DNA from: Manduca sexta
Lineage: Eukaryota > Arthropoda > Insecta > Lepidoptera > Sphingidae
Reading direction: 5' to 3'
Assembly: GCF_014839805.1 (NCBI RefSeq)
Contig: NC_051116.1
Span: 5,375,556 to 5,439,555, forward strand
Length of the DNA: 64,000 nt
Position 1 is the first letter of the stretch. Each line of letters begins with the position of its first letter. The translations under genes and the position numbers were made by a program. The notes below the pieces were generated by a model. The model ran no database searches, was not told the origin of the DNA, and saw only the letters and a program-made list of their open reading frames with translations. Below, piece after piece: positions 29,976 through 42,164 of this stretch.

Positions 29976-30405
29976 CTACACACCCTTAACAGGTCTTGCT
30001 GCCTTGAACAACAAGTTTGCCGTTATAAGCGAAAGGTTAGACGAGTCATGCTACGATCAAGAATTAAATTTGATGCAATCTAGGCTTTACACGTTATGTC
30101 CATGTCTCGAATTAATGCCGGGTAAGAAAAAATATGTTCTTCTGGTCTCTAGATTTGTGTATGTGTTATTTTTTAGACTTTTGACCCTTATTGTGATTTA
30201 TTTGCATCATTCCTTTGACATAATTTATTGTGTGGTAGCTATGGGATATTTGTTAATCGGTGCATTTCGATTGGTATTTAAGGAAAATTATGATTGGAAA
30301 TATCAGTATTGGCAAATGGGAATAATATTTATCTATCGTAGAATAATTGAATTGTTTAAAAAGCGTAATATCAGGCACGAAATCAGATTTAGTATTAATT
30401 TATAA
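29914..30405 (+). CDS. Hypothetical ORF, 163 codons, two hydrophobic segments
   Basis: The frame is open from ATG 29914 to TAA. Its first 20 or so codons lie in repeat O. The remainder (LAALNNKFAVISERLDESCY, then VSRFVYVLFFRLLTLIVIYL and IIYCVVAMGYLLIGAFRLV) contains two plausible membrane helices. An acceptor-like TTAACAG at 29991 and a donor-like GTAAGA at 30122 are present, so part could be an exon of a membrane protein. I recognise no family; a chance ORF is quite possible. Confidence 0.2.
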   Translation: MGQKGPCIIDTAATAVATPLVYTPLTGLAALNNKFAVISERLDESCYDQELNLMQSRLYTLCPCLELMPGKKKYVLLVSRFVYVLFFRLLTLIVIYLHHSFDIIYCVVAMGYLLIGAFRLVFKENYDWKYQYWQMGIIFIYRRIIELFKKRNIRHEIRFSINL

Positions 30406-30784
30406 TGATCATTGGTGTGTAAAAAGTTATTTTGTTTAAACCAGACGGGGGTCCGGATCTTTTATGTCCCCTTCCTGAATACACGTCTGAACATATTACA
30501 AGAAAACGAAATTTAAACAAAGAATTAGGTATTGTTTGTATTTTTTTTTTATATATTTTTATAATTTGTACTTAAATTGGTTTTGGAAATTATTTTTGGG
30601 GGGTATATATAATAATATAAAATCAAATGTATATTTTCACTATCTATATTACAAATCAATGTAAAAGTTATTCTGCTCTTATATGTCAAGTAAATGACTT
30701 AGACAATATATAAATGATGTGACTTGTGTGTTTTTTTCTTTCTGCCAAATTACTACATTTATAATCATTGTAATCTAAAACAAA

Positions 30785-31022
30785 CAAACACACACATCAT
30801 GTATTTAACCTCGAAGGGGTATGCAGAGGCGCAACCAGGGCCCCAACTTTTCTCCAAATGTGTTCCGTCCTATGGTGTGATAGGGGACGCCTATCGCCGT
30901 ATCGGGCACAAATTCCACACTCCGGGCTGGAACTGAGAAGAAAATTGCCTCTGTAGCGAAGTTGTACTGCATGCGTGGTACGATAGCGCTCCAAGGTCCT
31001 GGGTTCGAATCCCAGGTCGGGT
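30785..31022 (-). mobile_element. SINE family 2 with inverted head
   Basis: The body (30785-30945) is on the - strand, but the tRNA-like head (30948-31022: GTAGCGAAGTTGTACTGCAT, box B GGGTTCGAATCCCAGG) is on the + strand at the place where a - strand head should be. Confidence 0.78.
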
Positions 31023-31238
31023 GTTTGAGATTAATTTATGTGGGTGGTTCACACAGACACAAAACAGTATAAAGATTGTTTTGCACTTTCTATGTTACTC
31101 AGCTACGTTGAGTGACAAATATTTTTGCTCACGTCAATAAGCACAAGGCACGTCCTATCTAGATGATCTAAGGTAAATGGCAATGATCCGGAAAGGAGAC
31201 GGGCGAAATTGGGCTTGACAGTACCCTTATGAAACATA

Positions 31239-32544
31239 CCTAGTCTTGCCATAAATATTGTAATAAAGAAAAAAGAAAATTGTTAACTGCAAATAACATT
31301 TATTACTTTTACAGTGTGTCAGTTTAATACATAAATATAAAACAATTAAAAATATAAAAAGCTTATTCGAAGTGGTCTCCATTGGCTGCAATACAGTCCT
31401 TTAAACGATGAGGCCAGTTATCAATAGAAGCACGCACTCTTTCCATGGGAAAATTCTTCACTGCCAATCGTATAGATTGTTTTAGGGACTCCAAATTATC
31501 ATGGCGTTTAGAGCAAGCTGTACTCTCTAAAACTGACCACAAATCATAATCCAGCGGATTAAGATCGGGACTAGACGACGGCCAGTCTTCAGCTCTGATG
31601 AAGTCCGAAACGTTCGATTCCAACCAAGACTGCGTGGACCGAGCTTTATGACCCGGCGCCGAGTCTTGCTGGAAGGACCATACTTGGTTATTGAACATGG
31701 TGATGTTAAGGGGCTTAACTACCTTCTCAAGAATGGTATCTTGATACACTTGTGCCGATGTTTTGATACCTTTTTCACAAAAATATGGCTCAGTCACTCC
31801 TTCATAGCTAACACCCCACCAAACCATCACTGAAGTCGGATAATGTCCACGTTGCACTCTGTCGACTAATTGGGAAGCTTCCTTAGAGCTTTGAGCATAA
31901 ATACGGTCATTTTGTTTGTTAAAATGTTGCTCAATTGTAAAAATTTTCTCATCCGTAAACAAAATTTTTCTGTGACCTCCCTTTGCGTACCGCTTCAGTA
32001 GTTGTTTCGATTTTACCACCCTATTCTTCTTTAAATTATCAGTTAAGAAATGGCCAGTGCGTCTCTTATAGGCTGCAAGTCCTAAGTCATCTTTTAAAAT
32101 ACGCGACATGGTTCTAGGTGCTATCTTCATTTCCCGAGATAAAATCTTTTGCTTTCGGACAGGATTTCTTCGAATTCTTTCCCTTACTGCTTTGACCACC
32201 TTTTTCGTACGAACACTACGTGGACGGCCAGATCTTTTCTGTCACAAACAGAGGAGGTCTCATTGTACCTATTAATAGCCCGGTACACAAACATTTTACT
32301 AATACCAAGTGTATGGAGAGTTTTAAAAATTGCATTTGGCTCCATACCTACTTTGTGTAATGCTATCACAGCGATTCGGTTCTCTTTATCACCCCACACC
32401 ATTTTAATATCGCAAAATATTTTACAATGTATTGGCGCCAAAATGAGAAAACACAATGAACAATCGTATAAAAATGACAGATTCGAAATTCAAATGTAAT
32501 ATTTTTTTATAATTAAGTGTAACAGTATTTATGGCCAGACTAAG
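31239..32544 (-). mobile_element. Full-length mariner-like element, maT (DD37D) type
   Basis: The 1306-bp element is bounded by TA on both sides (31237-31238 and 32545-32546). Its terminal inverted repeats match over about 26 bp: CCTAGTCTTGCCATAAATA on the left and CTTAGTCTGGCCATAAATA as the reverse complement of the right. It carries a single transposase gene on the - strand. Size, TA duplication and catalytic spacing fit the maT group of the Tc1/mariner superfamily. Confidence 0.9.
31363..32402 (-). pseudogene. DD37D transposase with one frameshift
   Basis: Translation begins at ATG 32402 and runs through a paired-like N-terminal helix-turn-helix (NRIAVIALHKVG...). A frameshift near 32240, at an AAAA run after CDRK, splits it; the remaining 278 codons read from 32199 to the stop at 31363. 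In that second part the catalytic residues are D83 (ILFTDEKIF), D179 (FQQDSAPGH) and D217 (NPLDYDLW), with 37 residues between the last two. All three are present, so the protein would be catalytically complete apart from the 1-nt loss. The frameshift could be decay or an assembly error. Confidence 0.88.
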
Positions 32545-32549
32545 TATAC

Positions 32550-34480
32550 TTATCAATATTCTTCTTCTATTTTTATATCTGCTAATAAAAAATATTAGAT
32601 TGTATTACAATGGGAAAATAAAATATTGTTTATTATGAATAAGTAACTGACTTTCTGTACCGGGAATATCTTTAATTAATGTATATTATTGTTATTCGCT
32701 TTCTGTACTTCTGCGCAAGTGAATGTTTTTGGTTTGATTTTTTTTTTAACGACTACGGCTTTTCGAGAATATTTAGACGATTGCTGTTTTAATGAACTAC
32801 CCACGCTTATTCAACAACGGACTGTGATTTCTTGCTTGCTCAACTGATTTTGCTTGTTCTACCGGATTTCGGAAAGTAACGATAAATCATCAACACCATT
32901 GTGTTAATTGCAATCTACACGTAGTTTCATCTTGCGATATACTTAACCCTTTATATTGGTCCTCGTCCATTCCATGCGATAATTTCAATTCTGGTTATTA
33001 TTTAAGCCAGCTGCTCATTAGTCAACACGGCAATCCAGTGGACAATGATTAGGTGCTGTGAACATCTTGTGCTATCGGGTAAATACGAAATTATTCACAG
33101 AAAAGTGTTTTTTACGCTGTATTCTGTAGCGATTATTTCTTTACTCCCGTTGTAGAGACAGATTTTTTTTTCTAATTTAGAAATGGTTTTATTATTCCTA
33201 TAAAATAATGCATAAATCATCTCTATAACACTAAGCCCAAGGTTCTATGGAGTTTCGCCCGTCTCCTTTTACCACATTACTTAAATATTGTTTTTTTTTT
33301 TTGTACTATACATTTGATCAAATTTATAAAATAAAGGTTGTATGGCACCTGCCGAAAAATAATAAATTTTTAATAAAAATAATTAGACTACAATTTTTGA
33401 AATGTAAGAAATATTTTGAGACGTTCATCCAATTTCTACTTATAGCCAAAAATAATAAGTATATGGTGTAATTGAAACCATGTCGTATGTATTCAATACA
33501 ATGTAATTGGCGTAAATATATTCGTTTGATGGTCTATGGTTTGTGTATTTATTTCCTGTTTATATTTTAAAACCTGAAATACTTAATTATAATAATTTGC
33601 CTACGGTTCCACCTGCGTGAAAAAGTTTTTTCTAGGTTAGAAAATAGCCTAAACACTCGGGAGTAAAGTAGCTTCCTATTAGTAAAAACAATTTCAAAAT
33701 CGGTTAAGAAGTTTCTGAGATTAGCGCTTTCAAACAAACAAACTCTTCAGCTTTATATAATTGTATAGATAGATAATAATAATAGCGGCCTGAAATATAT
33801 TATACGTTATAGTGCTGAGCACAGACCACCTGTTCCTGTACTACTGAGATGGTTTGGGTTTTAAGTCCACCACACAGGCTTAGTGCGGGTCATAAAATAT
33901 ATATGAGAAGTAAAAGGATCAATCTTTAGTGAATTGAAATAGAAATAAGGGTCTATAACTAGTCGCATTCACGACGTGACCTCCTCGGGCGTTGAAACCA
34001 GACTGAAGTCGTAGACTAAATTCGTTTCGTTCTGCATTACTCTTTAAATTGTTGGCTGACAAGCTCCCGCCTTTTCCAATACTTCGTTAATGTGAAGGTC
34101 GATAGGCTCACTGTCACTCTGTAAATACAACAGAATATCAATCTAAACATAAACGCAAATAATTGTGATTAGTTGCAGACCGCAATTATTGCCTGCTGTC
34201 GAGGCTGTTTCTTAACTTTGCAAAACTGGATTTTATTATCGAACAACTACAACCTGTATGTATAAAAGCCTCGCTTATTTTATCATCTAATTCTATCTTT
34301 TTATAAAATTCATCTTTCGCATTAGATAACTGCTCATGTATAAACGCCCTTATAATTTACAATCACTGTTGCCAACATGACATTATGAACTGTCAAAATC
34401 ACGAGTTATCGGACTTCTCATAAAATATGATAAAATTGTAAACATTGGAATATTTTCGAATTTTATATTGAATAAAACAT
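32550..34480. other. Intergenic DNA between the maT element and the F-box gene
   Basis: Holds a repeat D relative (33590-33770) and a SINE fragment (33779-33897). Otherwise nothing assigned; the F-box promoter presumably lies in its last few hundred bases. Confidence 0.45.
33779..33897 (-). repeat. SINE family 1, diverged fragment
   Basis: Matches AGTCCACCACACAGGCTTAG and TACTGAGATGG in the body; both ends are lost. Confidence 0.6.
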
Positions 34481-34483
34481 TAA

Positions 34484-34576
34484 AATGGTGTGAGAATTAA
34501 GCTTGAACACCCAGAAAAGTGTCTCACAGTCACAAAGCCTCGATTTACATATTCCAGTAAGTTTTACAGCATGTAA
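34484..34576 (+). promoter_or_regulatory. Two minimal upstream ORFs before the F-box gene
   Basis: ATG-GTG-TGA at 34484 and ATG-TAA at 34571 lie 127 and 40 nt before the F-box start. If transcribed in the leader they could reduce initiation at 34611. Transcription of this leader is not shown, and an intron could remove either one. Confidence 0.3.
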
Positions 34577-34610
34577 TATCAAGAAAGGTGAGAAAATATT
34601 TCCTAACAAG

Positions 34611-36342
34611 ATGACCGACATCCAAAGCTTACCATTAGAGATTTTTATAGAAATATTAGTGAACACAGATGGTATAACGCTTGGTAAATGCCGCAGAGTA
34701 TGCAAAAACTGGAAAGACGTTATTGATAACACAGATTATTTATGGGAGAATATATGTCTAAATGAATATAAATATCCTTCAATAATCGCAAGAAGAAAGG
34801 CAAGCAAGGATTTGAAATGGTATCACATATACAAAAACTTATTTAAGTGGTCTAACCTCGACGAATATGAGAAAGATTTCAAACAATTTTATGTATTTTT
34901 ACATCATGACATAAACCATGCCTTGGATATAGAATATGGTGTTTTACCTCTGAAAGAGACGAGAGGCATGATCCTCTACGACACTAGCACTCTAAAACTC
35001 ATACCAGTCGCTGTACCAGACCAGAATGTGTTAAAAATAGCCAATAATGATATAGCAACAGTAATTTTATTGACTTCAGGACTATTAATTCAAAAAACAG
35101 TTGACAATTGCACTGATATGTCAGAAGCATTCTTCAAAGCTGAAATGTTTGTTTTGGGTACAGATGCAGTATATTTCTGCGATGATCAGGATGTTTACAT
35201 GTGCGACTTAAAACTAAAAACTTTGAGTAGAAAGTTAATAGTACATATTGAGTATAGTATTAAGCAAATGCAATACAATGATGACACTATATACATTTTC
35301 ACGAAATGCGGAAAAATATTGAGTATAACTAGAGACCATAGAATGCAAATGAAACCGATAAACTGCCCTCCAGAATGGATCGTTCAGATCAAATACATCA
35401 CAATAGTTAATGCAAGAAATTTCATTTGTTATTCAAAAAATTTGTTCAAAATAGAAACAGAGAAGTATCAGCATTTGTACCTGGATTTTCCGTTGGTAAC
35501 AGCATTGTTTTTTTACATTGATTTTGTATTGATTGGAACGAGGCAAGGGGAGATATTGTTGTATCGTCTTTCGAGTCAGAAAAAAGGTATGAAACCGATA
35601 TTCGAGAAGATTGCCCAGTTACCGGAGATGAAGTATGCTTTACGTCTGGATGTTTGTGAAAGGGAATCTGGTCCGGTTATAATAGCTGCAACATTTTTTG
35701 ATATTATGATATTGGAATTAACATTCTTCCCTCATGTAAGTATTTATATTATAAAACAAAAAATAATAATTGTATTATATAGATTCTACAAAAAATATCC
35801 ATCATGGTTAATTTAAACTTTTGATATAGATTGAAAATAATTTTCAATTACTCTATATTTTTTTTAAAATAAGACTTGTATAACATAGATTCTATCAAAA
35901 TGTTTCCATCTTGATTTATTTAAAATTTTGTTATAAATTGAAAATTAGTTTCAATTAGGTTACTTACCTACTTTAATATTTTTTAATTTCATTGCTACTC
36001 ACAGAGAAATGAATAGATATATCAGAATATCTATAAATGATAATTTCTTAGTTTAATATCTTGAATGTGATAAAAATAATTTATTATCTGCTTTAATATT
36101 ATAAACCTTATTTGTATTAAAAATCTTATCTTTTTAATACTCTTTACTAAAACATTTGTATTAACTAATAACATAATATATAAATAAAATAACAGATATA
36201 AATGTCTAAAAATAATTTATCTTTTCAGGAACTTGAAAAGAAGAAATCGTACCCGCCCCATCAACTTACAATGTTTAAAAGACTGACAACACTGAGGGAT
36301 CGTTTGAGGATGGGAGTGCCCAGCTTGAAGGCTATTGCTTAG
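34611..36342 (+). CDS. F-box protein, two exons (412 aa)
   Basis: Exon 1 is 34611-35735 (donor GTAAGT) and exon 2 is 36229-36342 (acceptor CTTTTCAG), both phase 0, giving 412 codons. Residues about 5-48 read SLPLEIFIEILVNTDGITLG, then CRRVCKNWKDVIDNTDYLW, a typical F-box, which recruits substrates to SCF ubiquitin ligases through Skp1. The rest (about 360 residues) has repeating beta-rich blocks of a propeller-like kind, for example FLMI/ILLYRLS segments, but I see no clean WD repeats. The frame is open upstream to 34503 without an ATG, so I start at 34611. Two tiny upstream ORFs precede it. It is single-copy in the window and does not overlap repeats; the substrate is unknown. Confidence 0.85.
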
Positions 36343-36365
36343 TGCTTAAACATAGTATTGTCTCC

Positions 36366-36683
36366 ATTATCATCATCAGTCCTGTATTATATACTGTCCC
36401 ACTTTTGGGCACGGGTCTCCTCTACTATTAGATTAGGCCTTAGTCCACCACGCTGGCCTAGTGCGGATTGGTAACTTCACACATCCTCGAAATTCCTATA
36501 GAGAATTTCGCAGGTACGCAGGTTTCCTCGCGATGTTTTCCTTCACCGTTGAAGCGAACGTTCATTCACAAAGAATACACACTTATTTTTTTAGAAAAGT
36601 GTGAGGTATGTGCCCTTGGGATTTGAACCTGCGGACATTCGTCTCGGCAGTCCGTTCCACAACCAACTAGGCTATCGCCGCTT
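36366..36683 (-). mobile_element. SINE family 1
   Basis: A full copy, immediately downstream of the F-box stop codon. Any transcript past 36362 carries it in antisense. Confidence 0.82.
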
Positions 36684-37314
36684 GTCTCAATTAGGCTCCA
36701 TGATTTTGTTATGTAAATTTATACCCTCTATCATTTCATTAAGGTTTACTTTTCTGCTGCTGCTAGAAATCTTTATAGAGCAATTAGGGCTATGAGTTTC
36801 ACCCAATTTACATAGTAGGTACTATATTGAGCTTATAAAACAACAATAAAACAAGAAATAATTATGAAAGAATGTGGAATCAATATTTCAATTTCTTGTT
36901 CATTTTTAAAAAGTTACAGTATATTTTTGGGTTGAATATAGTATTTTATTGTATTCCTTCCTAAAAAGTAAATCTTGAAATTACACCTGTATATTTTGTT
37001 TCCAAATAGTAAAGTATTTCTCAAAATAAATCTATGTAACGAATCATATTTTTTCTGCAAAAAATTTCTGCCTCATCTGTTTTTGTTTTATCTTAATGCA
37101 TTCGTCTTATAAAAGAATTTATAAATTAATATATTAAGACAAAAAAAAAACAGATGAGACACAAAGAAGCGTAATAATATACTCAAATACTTTATGTTAT
37201 TTGTAAATCGCTCTTTTTACAGTATTAAACATTATATTCGTAGCAAATACAGAATACAATTTTAAGAAAAAAAAGTCTAAATACAACCAGAGAGAATAAT
37301 AGAATAGTCATGTG

Positions 37315-37445
37315 GCATAGCTTCCGTCGTACGAGGCTGCGCGGCCGAATATTTCCGGAAACACCCGATGTCATTGGCGAGGGCAGCGGCTCGTGAAAAT
37401 TTATTAGTGATCTGGCATTCTGAAATTGCGTTGATTTAAACTGTA
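37315..37445 (-). other. GC-rich island of unknown nature
   Basis: About 110 bp are markedly GC- and CpG-rich against AT-rich surroundings (GAGGCTGCGCGGCCGAATAT). On the - strand an acceptor-like AATTTCAG is followed by a frame reading ITNKFSRAAALANDIGCFRK and on to a stop about 50 codons later. This could be a terminal exon, but no partner exon was found. Confidence 0.2.
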
Positions 37446-37698
37446 TAATAAGCAATAAGTTGTTAACTAATTTATTTGTTAAATAATTGTGTATTTATAA
37501 TTTATTTTGCTGTAATTATAATAAATCGTATTGAAAATATTATTTATTTATTTATTTATTTAAAAAATCCACAGCCCTTAATACTAGAGTGACACAATCT
37601 GATACACTTATATTAAGGCCAATAACGGATTTACATTTTGTTTACACTTTTAAATAACAGGCAGTCAAAAGTGGGATAGTGTCTCTAGAGGAGCATAT

Positions 37699-37760
37699 AT
37701 GTGTGTGTACGTGTGTGCGTGCGTGTGCGTGTGCGCGTGCACGTGTATGTGCGTGTGTGT
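37699..37760. repeat. TG/CA-rich microsatellite
   Basis: About 60 bp of alternating purine-pyrimidine, mostly TG with CG steps (GTGTGTGTACGTGTGTGCG and so on). It lies in the 3' UTR of the adjacent LINE copy. Confidence 0.9.
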
Positions 37761-37799
37761 CACCATTTCTATATATTTATACATTTACATATGTATTAT

Positions 37800-40080
37800 T
37801 TAGTTATTTATTTGTATTACATTGTCTTCATAAAGAATTTTTAAAACATCACATTTAAATTTGTTTTTGTTTGCATGAATGTCAGCTGACATAAACTTCT
37901 TATTATAAACTCTTTGTAGTCGGCTCACTATTGAATTCTGCGCGTAATTCGTATACGAGTGAGAAACCGCAAATAGGCTTCGCGTGAAATGTTGAGGGAT
38001 GCAGAAACGTAGAATTTTACTTGTGAGAGAGAAGCAGTCAATGTATCCATTGCACACACCATGTAGAAAAGCCATATCTATTAATGTGCGTCTATATTCT
38101 AGGCTAGTGAGTCTATGATACTTACAGGAATCTTCGTAATTGTTAAAGTATCTGTGTTTTCTATAATTGAGATGTTTCACAAATTTGCACTGTATGCTCT
38201 CAACACTGTTGATGTATGTTATATAGTGAGGGTTCCAGATAATACTGCAGTACTCAAGAATGCTTTTTACATATGAATTATAAAGTAATTTTAAACAACC
38301 TATATCTGTGAAAGGTTTACTAATTCGCAAGATAAATCCAAGACTCTTATAAGATTTTTGAACAACACATTCAATATGTCCGGAGAAAGTAAGTTTATCA
38401 TCTATTAGTACGCCCAAATCCTTAACTAATCGCTGTTTGTTTATGTTTATTTTACTTATTTGATAATTAAAGTGTGTGGGACTTCTTTTACGAGTAAAAG
38501 AAATATAATGACATTTACTAATATTTATATCAATACGGTTTAATTCGTAATATTCACTGAGTCGATCAAGATCACTTTGAAGTTTTATACAGTCAGTAGT
38601 GTCCTTGATTTTCATAAATATTTTTGTGTCGTCAGCGTACATAAGAAATTTAGCGTGTTGAAAGCATTTATCTACATCATACAAATAGGCTGCGTATAGT
38701 AGAGGCCCCAAGATAGAACCTTGTGGGATACCAGATGGGATTTCAATAAAGTCGGAACGAAAGCCTCCTACAGTGACTGCTTGAGATCGTTTATGCAGAT
38801 ATGACTCCATCCATCTTAGCAGGTTTCCCCGAACGCCTAGTTCATAAAGCTTACGTAGAAGTATAACATGATCTACACGATCGAAAGCTTTCTCAAAATC
38901 GGTATAGACTACATCAACTTGCGAGTCACCATCCATGCTAGTAGCAACGTAGTCAATAAAGGTACCTAAGTTAGTTGCTGTTGACCTTCCCTTAATAAAT
39001 CCATGTTGCTCGGGAGGAATTGAGGGTGATATTACAGGATATATTTGCGCATGGACAATTTTTTCTAACAATTTACTAAGAACGTTAAGTATTGATATAG
39101 AGCGGTAGTTTTCAATCGAAGTTTTGAGACCTTTTTTGTATGTTGGAATAACATGAGCTTTTTTCCAATCATTCGGAAAATGTCCATCATGCAAAGATCT
39201 GTTGAATAACAACGAAATTGGTACAGCTAAGGTATGGGCACACTTTTTAAAAAATATAGGAGGTAGATTGTCACAACCAGCTCCCTTATTTATATCAAGA
39301 TTGCTTAATAGTTTTTGAACTTCTTGTGGACTAATTGAGATGTCATAAATTATATTTAAATGTAAATTGTCAGTGTTAAAAAACGGTGATGAATAATATT
39401 GTAAAGGTAAACTGAAGTTCCTTTTGAAAAATTCATTGAATGCAGAACAAGTATCTACTGGGTTATCAATTTGCGTAGCACCATAATTCATTTGTTGGGG
39501 GAAATTAGAACAATTTTTGCGCTTACACTTTACATAATTCCAAAAGAATTTAGGGTTGGATTTAATTGTTTCTTGAGCAAACTTTGTATATGATACATAA
39601 CATTCCTTTTGTAATTTCTTTTGTCTGCTCCTTAACTATGAGAAGAGTTCATAATCCAGCTGATTTTTGTATTTTTTCCAAGATGCGTGCAATTTACTTT
39701 TTTCTTTTATTAAGTTAATAAGTGCCCTACTGTACCTCAATGGGTAGGAATATGTTCCACCACAGCGAACTTTCGGTATAAACTTATCAATTATTTTATT
39801 TATGATTGAGTAAAATTTATCTGTGATATTGTCCAAATAAGGATCAGTTGAGATAAAGCTCCAATCTTGTTTAGAAAGTAAGTTATTGATATTAAGATAG
39901 TCTCCACGTCTAAATTGGTATTTCATTTTTGAGCACGGCTTAAGAAAAGGCATTAAAAGGTCTGTGGCAGTGATGTCGAGAGATGGATGGTAAGGATCTT
40001 CGGGTACAAGCGCTGAGCTCGATTTTTGTATGCTTATAGGGAAATCCGAAAAGACTAAGTCTAGGGTATTACTACTATTA
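37800..40080 (-). pseudogene. LINE reverse transcriptase with a single in-frame stop
   Basis: The same frame is open from about 40080 to the stop at 37800 except for one TAG at 39636. The RT domain carries YRSISILNVLSKLLEKI, the motif A segment VVYTDFEKAFDRVDH, SGIPQGSILGPLLY and the catalytic FLMYADDTKIF. A C-terminal region with LLYNSYVKSILEYCSIIWNP follows, as in Jockey and CR1 relatives. With only one lesion the copy looks young. Confidence 0.88.
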
Positions 40081-40117
40081 TGCTTTTATTATAAGTGTGA
40101 TTCTGAAAACCAATTAG

Positions 40118-40345
40118 TAATTACTCACATCACCGCGTAGTATTGTGTGCGCTGTGGCCCCGGGTTCGAATTCCGAGTCGGGCAGTAATATTGGGTTTTT
40201 ATGTTCAGTATCAGCGGAGTCTGGAATTTATGACCGATATGGCGATAGGCTCCCTCTAACATAGGAAGAGACAGCGAAAAGTGGGTGCCTTAGTTGCACC
40301 CTTCCCTTTAGGGATAGATACAGTATGAAGTGTGTTTTGTGTTTG
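40118..40345 (+). mobile_element. SINE family 2
   Basis: Diverged copy with box B GGGTTCGAATTCCGAGTCGG and GATATGGCGATAGGCTCC; box A is weak. Confidence 0.72.
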
Positions 40346-40767
40346 ATAATAATGCGGACAGAGTCGCGCGCAAAACCTGTACAAAACATTTCGTGAACAA
40401 ATTAAAACATTTGGTTGACTCACTTAAAGTATAAAACTGGAACTTCACAGTTCACGGTTCACAAAAATATTATCTTCCATATTACAAGAACTAAAATAGA
40501 ATGGAATTTTAAGTGTTTAATATCAAACATAACCTAGTTTACATTTATTTTTACTTCGTAATTGAAGTATAATACTATGATATTAAATTAAATCAAATTA
40601 TTTTGCTAAAACATGGTATAAAGTGTGGTATTCAATATATTATTACAAGTGAAAAATGTTTCACCGTTTCAACCGTATGCAAAATTGTATATAGGTATGT
40701 ACTTAGAATTAAAGAAGGTAGTAACAAAATTATTATTTGTCTATATAATTATTATATTTTATTGAAA

Positions 40768-40960
40768 ACTAGCTTTTGCTCGCGGGTTTGCCCGCCCGAA
40801 CGAGTTTTCCGGTCCAAAAATAACGCTATATATTTTCCCGAGATAGAAAATAGCCTATAACCTTCCCAAAATCTTAAACTATCTCTATACCAAATTTCAT
40901 AAAAATCCGTTCAGTAAATTTTGAGAAAATCGATAACATACAGACAGACAGAAAAAGGGA
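40768..40960 (+). repeat. Repeat D
   Basis: AACTAGCTTTTGCTCGCGGG, ATAGAAAATAGCCTATAACC, GATAACATACAGACAGAC. Confidence 0.78.
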
Positions 40961-41212
40961 CATATATTTGAAAAGAAATAAAGTTGCTAGCGAATATTTT
41001 CAAATATTTGAAAAGACATTTGCCATCATAACTTTATCTTATTGCTTGTGAATATTTTCGGGTACAAAGCACAAGATAAAAGCACTCGTCTGGATTCCAG
41101 ACAATATCTGCGTGCCAACAGGCAGACAGTCATAATGCTACGTGCTGTTTGAAACGGGTATTTGTTTTACTTCTTTCAGTTAGAAGATGGTATGCTGTAC
41201 AGAATGATTGTC

Positions 41213-41362
41213 TACACGCCCACGCTTTTCATCTCCAGTGGAGTAAGCAGCGGCGCATCTAGTGCTAATACTACTCGCCATGCGTATTCAGTCCCACGAT
41301 ATGAGAGGCGAATCTATCGCCATATCGCCACTCCAAATTTATACTGACCAGAAAAACCTAAT
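41213..41362 (-). repeat. SINE family 2, partial
   Basis: Body only: GTATTCAGTCCCACGATATG, CTATCGCCATATCGCCACTCC. Confidence 0.62.
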
Positions 41363-41569
41363 AACTATCTACACACATTAATTGCACTTATTAATGAACA
41401 AATAAATGGTAATGGTAAGTCATAATAAATTTAGACTGTATGGAAATAGGCAGTAAGAATTTATTTTGTTGACCTATATTCCCAAACATTTATAGATAAA
41501 CTTTCTACTTTAACGGCGAAGAAAAAAAACTTGAGGAAATCTGCATACCTTAGAAGTTCTTTACAATTA

Positions 41570-41702
41570 TGAGGGTATGTGAACTCTACCAACCCGCATA
41601 AGGCCAGCGTGGTGGACTAAGGCCTAATCTCGCTCAGTAGTAGAGGCCCGTGCCCAGCAGTGGGACAGTATATAATACAAGGCTGATATTATTATTATTA
41701 TA
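41570..41702 (+). repeat. SINE family 1, 3' part
   Basis: Runs from GCGTGGTGGACTAAGGCCTA to AAGGCTGATATTATTATTAT; head absent. Confidence 0.72.
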
Positions 41703-42164
41703 TCCTGTATTGCCAATGGACTCAAAAACGCCTGGAGCATTTTTATTGATTTTTTAGGTAGTCTTCAGATTAGCCCAGTAGATTATGAATCATGTTAAGA
41801 TAATTAGCACCGTGAAAAACCAGAGCGAATCCCTAGTTCTTCAACTAAAAACCAACATATAATAAATTGCACAGAATTTTCCAACCGTTTTGTCCAATTG
41901 TATTATCAATCACTACTAAATATATTTATTTATGCGTACACCCGCGGCCAGAATAGGAAATTACAATCAACAAACTTTTAAAATATTAAAGCTAAAACAA
42001 TTCGAACATTGTCCATTGTTTGCAAAACAAAACAAACGCTAAATCAAACAAAATTCGATTGAAAAATAAATAATGCAAATATCTTCGGCTCCGGCGAACA
42101 CAATGCGACATCGTTGTGGCTTTTGTATTATCAGATTTTTGGTTTGATTCATGTTTTTATAAAA

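Larger units (their letters stand above)
37541..40085 (-). mobile_element. 5'-truncated Jockey/CR1-like LINE
   Basis: The element runs on the - strand from about 40085 to a (TAAA)n tail at 37541-37565. The coding frame begins in the C-terminal end of the endonuclease domain (NTLDLVFSDFP, ends near 40080), so ORF1 and most of the endonuclease are missing. This is the usual 5' truncation of target-primed reverse transcription. The 3' UTR contains a TG/CA repeat at 37699-37760. I saw no clear target-site duplication. Confidence 0.85.

Noticed and set aside
34503..34610. N-terminal extension of the F-box protein
   Set aside because: The frame is open but starts at TTG, and the first in-frame ATG is 34611, directly before the F-box.
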